A stretch of 35,783 nt of DNA, taken from positions 13,713 to 49,495 of the forward strand of contig DIRC01000038.1 in the NCBI GenBank assembly GCA_002427465.1. Reading direction: 5' to 3'. The position numbers and the translations under genes are program-made. This stretch comes from Clostridiales bacterium UBA5446 (GTDB lineage: Bacteria; Bacillota; Clostridia; Oscillospirales; Oscillospiraceae). Below, one piece after another: positions 8,581 through 17,250 of the stretch (position 1 is the first letter of the stretch; each line of letters starts with the position of its first letter). The notes beneath the pieces are model-generated. The model was not told where the DNA came from. It did not search any database and saw nothing but the letters and a program-made list of their open reading frames with translations.

Positions 8581-11115
8581 TCATTGCTTAACGGCTACGC
8601 AAGCCAACTCACCCTCTCTGACAAGCCGTACGAAAATTCCGGCAAGGGTGGGATCAAACTGTTTTCCAGCTCCAACTTCAATTTGTGCGGCTGCGCTTTC
8701 AAAGCTCATCGCCCTGTGATACGGCCTGTCTGTTGTCATTGCGTCAAAAGCATCCGCAATGGCAAGGCACCGGGCGGTGACCGGGATATCTTCACCGGCG
8801 ATACCAAGTGGATAGCCGCCGCCGTCCCAACGCTCATGATGTCCCACGGCCGCGGGGATCACGTAATCCATCGACGGAAGGTGGCGGATCATTTCGATCG
8901 CGTTGTTCACGTGGCTCTTTATGGTCTTGTATTCTTCGTCCGTCAGTTTTCCCGTTTTGCCCAGGATACTCTCCGGGATGCTTATCTTCCCAATGTCATG
9001 AAGAATCCCGGCTTCATAGATCAGCCTGATCTGATCCTCGTTAAAGCCTGCGGCTGTCGCCAAAATGGCGGAGTAAAGAGCCACATTCCGACTGTGCCGA
9101 TACGTATAGTGGTCCTTTGCGTCAATCGCCGAGGTCAGGGCGGAAATCACCGTCATATTCGCCTGGTACGCCGCGCTCAGGTTGCTCGTATTCTCAACTA
9201 TGCTCAGAGCCCTTTCCGATGCCTTTTTAAAAGACGCAGAGGAGCCCTTAAAGAGGATGATACGATCCTTGCCGCTTTCCTTCGCGCTGTATACCGCCAG
9301 ATCCGCATGGTCTATCAGCTCTTTGTAGGTTGACGCCGAATATGGGCTGACGCAAATACCGCAGCTAAAGGTAATCGGCTTGAATTTCTTTCTTTCAGGC
9401 GACGCGTTCAGTGCGTTTACCCGTTTTTTGATTTCCCGCGCCAGCATTTCGGCCTGACGCCCGTCGTAATGGGGGAGAAGGGCGGCGAAAACCTTTCCGC
9501 TGTACCGGAAGACCATTCCGGAATCGCCTACGGACTGCTTGATGATTTCCGCTACCAGACGCAGGGCTTTGTCGCCTTCAACAAAACCGTAAAGCTGGTT
9601 ATACAGCTTGAAATCATCCATGTCGATATAGAGCAGGCCAAGACTGTCGTCTTTGCAGGCTTCAAACTCCAGCCTTATGTGCTCGGTGAAAAACCGATAA
9701 TTATAGGTGTCCGTCAGGCTGTCTATTCTGGCTTCTCGATACATCTGCTCGTAAAGGCCGGCATTTTTTACGGCGATTGAAGCAATAGAGCTGACGGTTT
9801 CCAGAAAATTGAGCTCCGTATAGCTGAAATTGACGCCCTTTTCCTTGTCCGACAGGAGTATAAGTCCGACGATGTTATCGCCATCCTTCAGGGCGAAAAT
9901 ACAGGAAAGAGACAGGCGCTGGAACAGCTCCTTTTCGGATTTCCAAATAGATAGATAAAGGGGGTCCTTCCTGAAATCGCTGAGCAAAAGGTATTGCCCG
10001 TTAGCCCTGAGATATTTTACGCAGGGATTATCGGCGGATATGGAAAAGCGTTTTTTAACCAGCTGCTCGGAGCTGTAGGACGCCATGAAAACATTGTCTT
10101 CGGGAAGGCACACATACACGCAGCCGACGGGGACTTCTTCCTTGATGATTCCGATCAGCTTACGCATAACCTCGCCGGTATTGAGGCTTTGGGATACTTC
10201 CGTCGAAAAGCGCTTAAGCAGGCGGTTCTGCTGTTCTTCCCGGGTAAACAGGGCGTCGATCAGCTTCTTCAGCATGACGAAAACAGCCGTGATGACCATG
10301 GAGAAAAGAACGGCGACGATCGTGGTTATGGCCGAGCCGCTCAAGTTATAATGCACATCGAGGAAGACGCTGAGTGGCTGGATAAAATAGGCGGCGGCAA
10401 GTATGCATAAGAGAGCGCCAATCATCAGAACCACCGATCGGGAGATCAGCAGCCGCATCTGGAACATACGCTTTTTATAAAGGGCCCACATCAGCAAAAA
10501 GGCGAAAATAATGCCGGAAAGGGTATCCCACGGAAAGACATTTCCGGGAATCAGCTGAAGCATGTTCCCAAGCAGGACGGCGCAGCATCCCATAATTATG
10601 TAAACCAGGCCGGGGGTGCTCATGCCCTTTTCCTTAATGATGTGCCTGAATACAAAGACCATCGTAATAATATAAAAAAGGAAAAAGAGGCAGGGGAACA
10701 GGATGGGCCAGCCAATGTCGTATACAAAAACAATTCCGCCGTCTTCCCTTACCAGCATGGAAGGCGCGTCAAGAATCAGCCCCAGCGCCGTAAGAATTTC
10801 AAGCAAAAATGTCAGGCCCGCCAGAACAGCCTTAAGGAAAAAGCCTTTTAACCGGGCAAAGCTGCTGATAAACAGGAAAATCAGAAACGCCAGGGCAAAA
10901 AGCGACATAATGGAAACTAAGAACCAAAACGTAATGCCGGGAAATACCCGCAGACGCATCAGGATTGAGCCGCCCGTCCACAGAATGAAGCCGCCCATCA
11001 CCACAATAAAATATTTGATGTCGGGATTCTTTTTTGCGGCCAGAAATGTGACAAAAATGAATATGTAGCAGCACAAAGCGGTGAGGTTTACATAGAGGTA
11101 CGGTACATCAATCAT
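8581..11115 (-). CDS. Multi-TM receptor with GAF, degenerate GGDEF and HD-GYP phosphodiesterase domains
   Basis: ATG 11115 is chosen: GGGAGG lies 10 bases upstream and the start falls 2 bases after the stop of the GH3-type gene. The product has 844 residues. Residues 1 to about 290 carry eight or nine membrane helices resembling the 7TM N-terminal region of sensor histidine kinases. A GAF-like domain follows (about 310-460), then a GGDEF fold (about 463-630) with a recognisable start (DSLTDTYNYRFF) and metal site (DMDDFK), but with SGKVF near 538 in place of GGDEF. It is thus unlikely to make c-di-GMP. The C-terminal HD-GYP domain (about 655-835) is intact, with HDIGK near 704 and HHERWDGGGYP near 765, so it should hydrolyse c-di-GMP. 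I infer a membrane receptor that lowers c-di-GMP on ligand binding. Confidence 0.92.
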   Translation of the reverse strand: MIDVPYLYVNLTALCCYIFIFVTFLAAKKNPDIKYFIVVMGGFILWTGGSILMRLRVFPGITFWFLVSIMSLFALAFLIFLFISSFARLKGFFLKAVLAGLTFLLEILTALGLILDAPSMLVREDGGIVFVYDIGWPILFPCLFFLFYIITMVFVFRHIIKEKGMSTPGLVYIIMGCCAVLLGNMLQLIPGNVFPWDTLSGIIFAFLLMWALYKKRMFQMRLLISRSVVLMIGALLCILAAAYFIQPLSVFLDVHYNLSGSAITTIVAVLFSMVITAVFVMLKKLIDALFTREEQQNRLLKRFSTEVSQSLNTGEVMRKLIGIIKEEVPVGCVYVCLPEDNVFMASYSSEQLVKKRFSISADNPCVKYLRANGQYLLLSDFRKDPLYLSIWKSEKELFQRLSLSCIFALKDGDNIVGLILLSDKEKGVNFSYTELNFLETVSSIASIAVKNAGLYEQMYREARIDSLTDTYNYRFFTEHIRLEFEACKDDSLGLLYIDMDDFKLYNQLYGFVEGDKALRLVAEIIKQSVGDSGMVFRYSGKVFAALLPHYDGRQAEMLAREIKKRVNALNASPERKKFKPITFSCGICVSPYSASTYKELIDHADLAVYSAKESGKDRIILFKGSSASFKKASERALSIVENTSNLSAAYQANMTVISALTSAIDAKDHYTYRHSRNVALYSAILATAAGFNEDQIRLIYEAGILHDIGKISIPESILGKTGKLTDEEYKTIKSHVNNAIEMIRHLPSMDYVIPAAVGHHERWDGGGYPLGIAGEDIPVTARCLAIADAFDAMTTDRPYHRAMSFESAAAQIEVGAGKQFDPTLAGIFVRLVREGELACVAVKQ

Positions 11116-11117
11116 AG

Positions 11118-12710
11118 CTACGCATACCTCCCGAATATATCTGATTTTGTCTGACATTTGATCAGCTCGGAAATATCCATGGAATCAGGATTGATGCGCG
11201 GCAGCTTTCTGCCGGTATCACGAACATAAGCAGATATCGTCCCGTATTTGAGGATCGTAATCACGAGCGGTTCCATACCCAAAAGCTTCTTCAGGTCATT
11301 GTAATCGCTATCAAAATATTTAAAATATACCGACAAATGCTCGGTGATGACCTGCTTTTTTGTCACTTCCAGGCCTTGTGTCTCCGGAAGCAGCTCGATA
11401 TACATATGCAGATATGGGATGCCCTTTCCGTCGAATTCCTTCTTTGCAAGCCATTCGCCGATGCCCAGCTTGGAAAGGGTGATAACCTCATCAATAGAGG
11501 CTTCCGTTATCCTGGTGAAGCCGGCAATGTCAATGATGGTCGGGATTCTGTCCACAAAGGTGAAGCGGGGAAGCGCATCGGTCTCCGTGGATAGGCAGCG
11601 ATACATGTCTCCGATTCGGTAACGCATGAACGCGCCTCCGTGGAAGACGCTGATCACCAGCTCATAAGTTTCTCCCGCGCGGACCTCGTCCATCAGGCAG
11701 GTGCGCGGCTTGTACGCGCTGTCTGCAAGGTTTCGGCGCATTTCCGATTCGGGGATGAATTCATAGAAGCAGGCATCCGGAAAGAAGATCATGCCCCGCT
11801 GCTCCCAGGTCTCAGCCGCGATACAGGTGCTTTCCGTCCCGGCAGCAATCTCGATGGGGTCAACGCCCCAGGCTCTGGCCAGGGAATCTTTATAGCACCG
11901 GGAATCGGTGCCGGCGCATACGAAGCCCTTGATCCGGAAAATATCCCCGGGTACGATGTCCACTCCATTTTTACGGGCGAGATATTTCGCCCGGAGATAG
12001 CGTGCAGCAATGGGCAGGGACACGGGAACGTGCCTGCCGCCGCTGGCCTTGCCGAAGTTTTCAGTGATATAATTTGCCACGCTGCCGATAGCGAAGAAGT
12101 AGTCGACCCCGCCCTTCATCGCCATTGAAAAGCCTTTCTTGATGCGCTCGGAAAAGCTCATTGCGTTTGCGTCTGCGTCGGGGAGCCAGGTAAAATCAAT
12201 GTCCTCGCCCAGAAGGGAAGGGATAAGCCCCGTGGCATAAGGAAGAGGAGCGCCGCCGTATAGCACGCGGTCGCCCTTGCCGGCGGAAAAGTCGTATTTT
12301 GAACGCCCGGAGGCCAACAGGGTGATGGATACAATATTGTGCCTATAGGTATCCAGCATCTCCCGGGTGTAGGGCGCAATCTTTATCGGGCGAAAGCCGC
12401 CTTCCCAGGTGGTCTCGATCCAGATAATGGGATCTCCCGGGAGCATATCGCTTTTGCGCCCCAGAAGGATATCCGCATAGTCGGCGTAATCGGTCAGGGG
12501 CATGGTTTCACGGAATTCATCGGTGTTTTTGGGATCGGCGCCGCCAAGCAGTTTACTACCCAATCCGGATGATTTCCAGGCACGCAGCTGCTCATCCATA
12601 AGCCTGCGCTGAATGTACATATATTCGCAGATGCTGAGATCCAGGAACCCGCAGTATTCCGTCCAGATCTGCTTTTTATCGTATGTTTTTAATTTTTCCT
12701 GAAATCTCAT
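11118..12710 (-). CDS. GH3-family acyl-adenylating enzyme (acyl-acid amido synthetase-like)
   Basis: This 530-residue protein shows the GH3 layout. AGTESTCIA near residue 288 matches the nucleotide-binding motif, FYEFIPES near 313 is the family's F-x-F-x-P signature, YRIGDMY near 362 is the third motif, and FVDRIPTIIDIAGFTRITEA leads into the C-terminal lid. The best studied GH3 enzymes are plant ones that adenylate a carboxylic acid and join it to an amino acid; bacterial members are mostly uncharacterised. Its start overlaps the stop of the methyltransferase-like gene (ATGA) and its stop lies 2 bases before the receptor start, so the three are made together. The substrate is unknown. A role in making the ligand of the neighbouring receptor is inference from gene order. 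Confidence 0.85.
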   Translation of the reverse strand: MRFQEKLKTYDKKQIWTEYCGFLDLSICEYMYIQRRLMDEQLRAWKSSGLGSKLLGGADPKNTDEFRETMPLTDYADYADILLGRKSDMLPGDPIIWIETTWEGGFRPIKIAPYTREMLDTYRHNIVSITLLASGRSKYDFSAGKGDRVLYGGAPLPYATGLIPSLLGEDIDFTWLPDADANAMSFSERIKKGFSMAMKGGVDYFFAIGSVANYITENFGKASGGRHVPVSLPIAARYLRAKYLARKNGVDIVPGDIFRIKGFVCAGTDSRCYKDSLARAWGVDPIEIAAGTESTCIAAETWEQRGMIFFPDACFYEFIPESEMRRNLADSAYKPRTCLMDEVRAGETYELVISVFHGGAFMRYRIGDMYRCLSTETDALPRFTFVDRIPTIIDIAGFTRITEASIDEVITLSKLGIGEWLAKKEFDGKGIPYLHMYIELLPETQGLEVTKKQVITEHLSVYFKYFDSDYNDLKKLLGMEPLVITILKYGTISAYVRDTGRKLPRINPDSMDISELIKCQTKSDIFGRYA

Positions 12711-13276
12711 TGTCCGCTCACGCTCTCAGTCCGCTTTTTGCCCAAAGCGTTTTTTATGCTGCCGGGTGTGGGAATAAGAAATGGCGTCACTTTTTTATAC
12801 GCTTCATAGCCTGTCAGGATAATCGGGAAAGCATATCCGTCTTCAAACAGGACTAGAGCTAAATTAAGAAGGGTATAGATAACCGCTGAATAAAAAGGGA
12901 AGCCGCCCATAAGCCAAAGGCAGAAAAAAACGAAAGTCAGCCAAATTAAGCCGGGGTGGCGGCACAGGGCATAAAACCCGGAATCATAGACCGGGCGCTT
13001 CTTGCCGGGGGACACGTATGCCTGGCCGGCGGGAAAAGAGAAAAACAGGGTGCAGATCAGAAGTCCCATAAATACGGCAAAAAGCAACAAAAGCAGTATC
13101 CGCCCCATTGTACCGGATACTGGCGCGTTTTCGATTTTAAGCTGAAATATGACGGAGACGCCAAGCAGAACCACGCCCGCTGAAAAGCAGGGCGCCAGAA
13201 ACCTTTTATGCAGTCTGGCATCGTTATAATCCGCCAAAAAAAACAGGGCAAAAGAAAGGCAACCAAGTAAAAACAA
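12707..13276 (-). CDS. ICMT/PEMT-like integral membrane methyltransferase
   Basis: From TTG 13276, with GAGAGGTGG 6-8 bases upstream, the product has 189 residues; an in-frame ATG at 13318 is possible but has no such site. Four to five membrane helices are visible. The C-terminal half carries the hallmarks of isoprenylcysteine carboxyl methyltransferase and phospholipid methyltransferase folds: YDSGFYALCRHPGLIW with the RHP motif, and an E followed by a Y-x2-Y-x3-T-P-F-x-I-P type ending. These enzymes move a methyl group from S-adenosylmethionine to a lipophilic acceptor at the membrane. It is first in the operon, 4-base overlapped with the GH3-type gene. Its acceptor might be the acid handled by that enzyme, but this is a guess. 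Confidence 0.8.
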   Translation of the reverse strand: MFLLGCLSFALFFLADYNDARLHKRFLAPCFSAGVVLLGVSVIFQLKIENAPVSGTMGRILLLLLFAVFMGLLICTLFFSFPAGQAYVSPGKKRPVYDSGFYALCRHPGLIWLTFVFFCLWLMGGFPFYSAVIYTLLNLALVLFEDGYAFPIILTGYEAYKKVTPFLIPTPGSIKNALGKKRTESVSGQ

Positions 13277-13330
13277 GCAGTCGCCACCTCTCAAATGGTA
13301 ATCACAAAACAGAAACAATTTAGTGACTTT

Positions 13331-13359
13331 AATATATTATACAATAATTGGTCAGTCAA
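13331..13359 (-). promoter_or_regulatory. Promoter of the ICMT-GH3-HD-GYP operon
   Basis: On the minus strand, TTGACT (13359-13354), a 17-bp spacer and TATATT (13336-13331) lie between the upstream operon's terminator and the TTG start at 13276. The three genes therefore form their own transcription unit. Confidence 0.65.
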
Positions 13360-13380
13360 CATAAATCTGGGGGGATTACG

Positions 13381-13430
13381 CTAAAAATGCCGAAATATTT
13401 GTAACCAGGCACAAAATTCCGGCATTTTGC
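13381..13430 (-). terminator. Terminator of the polysaccharide/ECF operon
   Basis: On the minus strand AAAATGCCGGAA pairs with TTTCGGCATTTTT across a 21-base loop that ends in a T run. It starts about 30 bases after the ECF component stop. Confidence 0.6.
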
Positions 13431-13458
13431 GTTAACATAAGTTTCAACAAGGCGGAGT

Positions 13459-13986
13459 TTATTTTTCGGATTGACCAAACACTTGCTTCATATAGGGAGT
13501 TTTAAGCAGGGCGCTGAAAAGGGCCGCGCCTGCCGCCGCGCCGAAAACGCCTTGCAGCAGATTGAGGGGGATGTCCGCCGCCGCGGCCAGGCCGAGGCCC
13601 AGGACAAAGCAACCGTAAAGGAAATATCCCGCAACCATCACCAGTCCCGAAACAAGACCCGCAATAAACGCGGAGGGGTTGGGCCGCCTGAGCCCCATGG
13701 AATTGAGCAGCAATCCGGCGGTGATGGCCATCACCGCCTTGATCACCAGGGTGGCCGGTGCATAAATCATATATCCGGCAAGGATATCCGCCAGCGCCGA
13801 GCCAAGCCCGGCGGCAAAAGCGCCCCAGCCCGGGCCCAGCAGAAAAGCGCCCAGCAGCACCACCGCGTCACCCGCATGGACATACCCGCCCATCGGGGTG
13901 GGGAACTTAATTACCATGGTCGCCCCGCAGCAAAGGGCGGCAAACAAGGCCGAAAAAACCAGCTTTCTAATTCTTATATTACTCAT
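13459..13986 (-). CDS. ECF transporter S component (vitamin-binding membrane subunit)
   Basis: ATG 13986 gives 175 residues, the usual size. GGAAGAG lies 5 bases upstream, and the start overlaps the stop of the O-antigen ligase-like gene by 8 bases. Five to six membrane helices are visible. The motif FPTPMGGYVHAGDAVVLLGA and the following GPGWGAFAAGLGSALADIL are typical of S components of the ECF-ribofla_trS kind that import vitamins or precursors such as hydroxymethylpyrimidine or pyridoxine. The shared energising module (two ATPases and EcfT) is not in the window, which is normal for group II systems. The substrate cannot be told from sequence. Its coupling to polysaccharide genes is odd and may reflect only chance operon joining. 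Confidence 0.85.
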   Translation of the reverse strand: MSNIRIRKLVFSALFAALCCGATMVIKFPTPMGGYVHAGDAVVLLGAFLLGPGWGAFAAGLGSALADILAGYMIYAPATLVIKAVMAITAGLLLNSMGLRRPNPSAFIAGLVSGLVMVAGYFLYGCFVLGLGLAAAADIPLNLLQGVFGAAAGAALFSALLKTPYMKQVFGQSEK

Positions 13987-15508
13987 AAGTCTCTTCCAAT
14001 CCTTTGTCATTTATCCGTGTTGCGCCAAGACAGATACCGAAAAGAACAAAAAACGCAAAAAGCACACGGGGATAATACCAGATATATTCCACAAACGAAG
14101 CGGCGGCCAACCCGATGAAGGAGGCGCAGCAGGCGATAAGGGTAAGCCTAATAACGGAAGAATCGGTTCTGTGAAGGGCGAAAACGGCGTTTTTGACGTT
14201 TCTGAACATCATCCACATAAAAGCGCAAAATCCCAAAGCCCCCAGCTCAAGAAACAGCTCAAGATAGAGCATCTGCGAATGAAATACGCCCTCGGTCGCC
14301 CACTTTCTGGCATAGGCCGGATAGACGGCGTTAAAGGTTTCCGGCCCGAGCCCGATTCCGGTCAGCCACTGGCCCTTGTCGCCCAGCAGCATCAGGATTC
14401 CGTGCCACACATAGAAGCGGTGGGCGGTGGACGTGTCCCGACTGTTGAAGATTGAAGCGACGCGGGTCATTACGCTGTCCGGAAGAAAAGGAAGGGCCAG
14501 AATTCCTGCGACAAAAACCAGGGGTAGGAGCTTTTTCTCGGCAAAATAGACGAAAACCAGGGCGGCGATCAGGATAGAAATCCAGCCGGAACGGGAATAG
14601 GTCATCAGCATCGCCAACATTGGCAGAGCGATTGCCAGACAAAGCGGCAGGCGCAGGAGGGGATTTTTCACATTCATTGCAAACGCCGCGCAAAGGGGCG
14701 TGAACAAAACGAGAAACTCAGCGTAGTTGTTGGGGTTATCCAGCGTGGCGTAGACCCGGCCGGGCACCCCCTGATTGTTGGCCAGATCGGTCAGGAGCAT
14801 ATCTACCTTAACGCCCATGATGCGCTGAACTACCGCGTACAGCGCGGTAATCATGACGGCGGCGTAAATAAAGCCCATCAGCTTCATGAGGCTGGCCTCG
14901 TCGGTGATTGCGGCTGTGATGATAAAAGTGAGCAAAAAAGCCGTGATAAAGAACATGAGGACCCGGAAGCTGTCGCTCATGTCCCGGGTAAAGATCAGGC
15001 TGAAAAAACAGGCAAAGACAAAGAGCAGAAAAGGGAATCCCAGCTCATGCGGATAAAAGGCCGGGCGCTTTCCAGCAGCCGCCAGCAGCGCCAGCACCAC
15101 AAAAAGGGCGCCGGAGGCCAGAATGGCGTATGAATTTGACCAGAAGTTATGGGGAGCTATAAACATAGCGCAGATAAAGGCGCCCAAAAACAGTTCGAAG
15201 TTCATAAGCCGCGAGCCGGAGCACCAAGCCAGAAGACGGCTTCCGGAGCGTGCGCGGGCTGTGGCTTCATACAGTCTGCGCGGCAGATAAAGCAGGCCGT
15301 CGATTATTCCCCTGAGTATTGCGGCAAAAAGGCTGTTTCGATAACTGCGCTCAATCACGCTGTCCCGACCCAAAAACCGAACGAACGCGCTGTTTTCGGC
15401 CGCCAGGGAGAGGGGACGGAAAAGTACGCTGAGAAAGGCCAGCAGCCCGCTCTGGAGCCAGCAGGCGTAAAGACTGCCGATTACGCTGTATCTTACCATA
15501 GGGGGCAC
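13979..15508 (-). CDS. O-antigen ligase-like membrane protein (Wzy_C family)
   Basis: The protein has 509 residues with about 12-13 membrane helices. The Wzy_C region (about residues 280-430) shows TYSRSGWISIL and a large external loop with GIGLGPETFN and Y-P residues, as in O-antigen ligases and polysaccharide polymerases. In a Gram-positive cell it would attach or polymerise a surface glycan on the outer face of the membrane. The start is either GTG 15508 or ATG 15499; neither has a strong ribosome binding site. It follows the DUF4330 gene by 27 bases and overlaps the ECF component gene. With the glycosyltransferase upstream it suggests a small surface-polysaccharide unit. Confidence 0.88.
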   Translation of the reverse strand: MPPMVRYSVIGSLYACWLQSGLLAFLSVLFRPLSLAAENSAFVRFLGRDSVIERSYRNSLFAAILRGIIDGLLYLPRRLYEATARARSGSRLLAWCSGSRLMNFELFLGAFICAMFIAPHNFWSNSYAILASGALFVVLALLAAAGKRPAFYPHELGFPFLLFVFACFFSLIFTRDMSDSFRVLMFFITAFLLTFIITAAITDEASLMKLMGFIYAAVMITALYAVVQRIMGVKVDMLLTDLANNQGVPGRVYATLDNPNNYAEFLVLFTPLCAAFAMNVKNPLLRLPLCLAIALPMLAMLMTYSRSGWISILIAALVFVYFAEKKLLPLVFVAGILALPFLPDSVMTRVASIFNSRDTSTAHRFYVWHGILMLLGDKGQWLTGIGLGPETFNAVYPAYARKWATEGVFHSQMLYLELFLELGALGFCAFMWMMFRNVKNAVFALHRTDSSVIRLTLIACCASFIGLAAASFVEYIWYYPRVLFAFFVLFGICLGATRINDKGLEETYE

Positions 15509-15535
15509 CCCGCTTTCACGCTTGGCATGCGATTT

Positions 15536-16018
15536 TTATTCCGCCGGCTCAATGGCGCTTACCTTAAGGTAAAGCTTGCTCTGCCCGGCATAAATGGTCA
15601 GCGTATGCCCAACGCCGTACAGGGTGCCGTTGATGTTGATGCCGTGCTCCCCAATGACTCCCTGGACATCGCAGCGGAGGGTAAAGGCACAGTAGCCGTC
15701 CTTGGAGGTCTGAACGGTATTGCCGTTGTCGTCGAGAAGGTAGGTGACTGAATCGGCCTTGGTCCAATCTCTGACGGTGCCTATGGTCACGTTGTCGCCG
15801 GAATCCCACACACTGTCGCCCATATTTATTTGATCGGCCACATAGTCGGGGCATTCCTCATAATAAAAACTGACCACGGCCGCCTGAGTATTGGCAGCCG
15901 TGCTTTCGGGGCCGAGAAACTTCAATCCCAGGAAAACCGCGGCGGCAATCAGAACGAGAATAATAATCAGGTCGATCAGATTGATTTTTCCAAAAAGCCT
16001 GCCTTTTTCGTCAATCAT
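15536..16018 (-). CDS. DUF4330 family membrane-anchored protein
   Basis: ATG 16018 with GGAAGGAA 8-9 bases upstream gives 160 residues; the longer open frame to 16075 overlaps the glycosyltransferase and has no site. The N-terminal MIDEKGRLFGKINLIDLIII followed by a membrane helix to about residue 32 is the signature of DUF4330. The rest (about 125 residues) is a beta-rich domain expected outside the cell. DUF4330 proteins are often found beside polysaccharide polymerase and glycosyltransferase genes, as here; their role is not known to me. It sits 22 bases after the glycosyltransferase gene. Confidence 0.85.
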   Translation of the reverse strand: MIDEKGRLFGKINLIDLIIILVLIAAAVFLGLKFLGPESTAANTQAAVVSFYYEECPDYVADQINMGDSVWDSGDNVTIGTVRDWTKADSVTYLLDDNGNTVQTSKDGYCAFTLRCDVQGVIGEHGININGTLYGVGHTLTIYAGQSKLYLKVSAIEPAE

Positions 16019-16040
16019 AAATGGTATTCCTTCCTTACTG

Positions 16041-17126
16041 CTAATATTGATACGCGCGGAATACGTCCCACGCAAGACGGTTCAGATCAAAGCTCTCCTC
16101 AACCTTTTTCACGGCATTTGCGGCAAATTCGGCCCTGAGGCTGTGGTTTTCCATCAGTTCCAGCACGGCGCCGGCGAAGGCTTCCGTATCCCCGAAATCA
16201 ACGGTTTTTCCGCAAGTGATATCGGTTTCCGCCAAATCCCTGTTTCCGCCCACGTCGGTAAGCACGCAGGGGAGTCCGGCGTTCATTGCCTCCAGAATGG
16301 CGAAGCTCATGGCCTCATTCCTGGAGCTGGTGTTCAGATAGAGGTCTGAGCCGCGCAGGATGCGGGGGGTATCCGTCCTGTATCCAGCCTGGAGCACACA
16401 GCCGCCAAGCCCCAGGGCGGATATTTTTTCGCCGATGGCGTCAAACTCGCTCCCGTCGCCGCAGATGACGCAGCAAAAGGGCCTGTCCGTAAGAGCCTTC
16501 AGCCGGGCGAGAACGTCCAGCAGGAAAAAAAGTCCCTTTTCCGGCTCATATCTGGCGAGGATCGTCATGACGAAGGCTTCGCTGTCAACCCCCAGGACGC
16601 TTCGGATCTCCGTATCCCGGACCGGGGGGCCAGCCGGTTCGACGCCGTTGTAAATCACTTCAATCCTGTCGGCGCAGACGCCGTTATCGACCATGATATC
16701 CCGGCCTTCACGGCAGACCGCAATAATACGGTGGTTATGCGGCGTAAATATGCGGTTGAGTATACGCCACCTGAAGCCGGTGTGGATCGTCAGATGGTTG
16801 GTATAAACGACACGGGGCGTCCTGTAAAAAAGCCGGGAAAGCAAGGCGGTGATGTTTTCGCGGGGGTACTGGGCGTGTATGACATCAATCCCGTTCGCCC
16901 GGCAATAGGCCGCAAGCCGTCCGGCTGCTCCCAGGGCGTTCAGCCGGCCCATTTTAAGGCGCAGGGAGGGGATATGGCGGGCCTCCATCTTCGCAGAAAG
17001 CTCACCGGGGATATTATAGGCAAAAAAACACTTCTCGCCGCCCTCACCGAAGATTCTGATGAGATTTTCCACATATTTTTCAGTGCCGGCCTTTCCGGCA
17101 AAGTTAATGAGGTACAGAATATTCGT
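16041..17126 (-). CDS. Family 4 glycosyltransferase with an ACG codon at the expected start
   Basis: The minus-strand frame reads NILYLINFAGKAGTEKYVEN, the classic first strand and glycine loop of GT4 enzymes, but upstream of its only normal start (GTG 17072). A GGGAGG ribosome binding site lies 8 bases before the codon ACG 17126, exactly where ATG should be, and an in-frame TAA lies just upstream. I set the start at 17126, giving 361 residues. The C-terminal donor domain shows GGDGSEF-like turns and the E-x7-E motif EAMSFAILE near residue 268. The enzyme should transfer a sugar from a nucleotide sugar to a glycan at the cytoplasmic face. It is first in the operon, with a good promoter. If ACG does not initiate, only an N-truncated, probably inactive protein would be made. 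Confidence 0.85.
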   Translation of the reverse strand, partial: TNILYLINFAGKAGTEKYVENLIRIFGEGGEKCFFAYNIPGELSAKMEARHIPSLRLKMGRLNALGAAGRLAAYCRANGIDVIHAQYPRENITALLSRLFYRTPRVVYTNHLTIHTGFRWRILNRIFTPHNHRIIAVCREGRDIMVDNGVCADRIEVIYNGVEPAGPPVRDTEIRSVLGVDSEAFVMTILARYEPEKGLFFLLDVLARLKALTDRPFCCVICGDGSEFDAIGEKISALGLGGCVLQAGYRTDTPRILRGSDLYLNTSSRNEAMSFAILEAMNAGLPCVLTDVGGNRDLAETDITCGKTVDFGDTEAFAGAVLELMENHSLRAEFAANAVKKVEESFDLNRLAWDVFRAYQY

Positions 17127-17160
17127 GTCGGTATCCTCCCTCGCTTAATTATATTAAATC

Positions 17161-17189
17161 AGTATATATTATCCGCCCCCATGAGTCAA
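17161..17189 (-). promoter_or_regulatory. Promoter of the glycosyltransferase operon
   Basis: On the minus strand TTGACT (17189-17184), 17 bp, TATACT (17166-17161). The distance to GGGAGG is about 25 bases, giving a short leader. Confidence 0.75.
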
Positions 17190-17250
17190 GTTAAGGCGTT
17201 ATTGTTATTTTCCCAATAATGTGCTAGTCTTTCAGGGAGGAGTGGTATGA

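Noticed and set aside
8333..8719. 128-codon plus-strand frame overlapping the end of the HD-GYP gene
   Set aside because: No ribosome binding site; it runs through the operon terminator and antisense to conserved HD-GYP codons.
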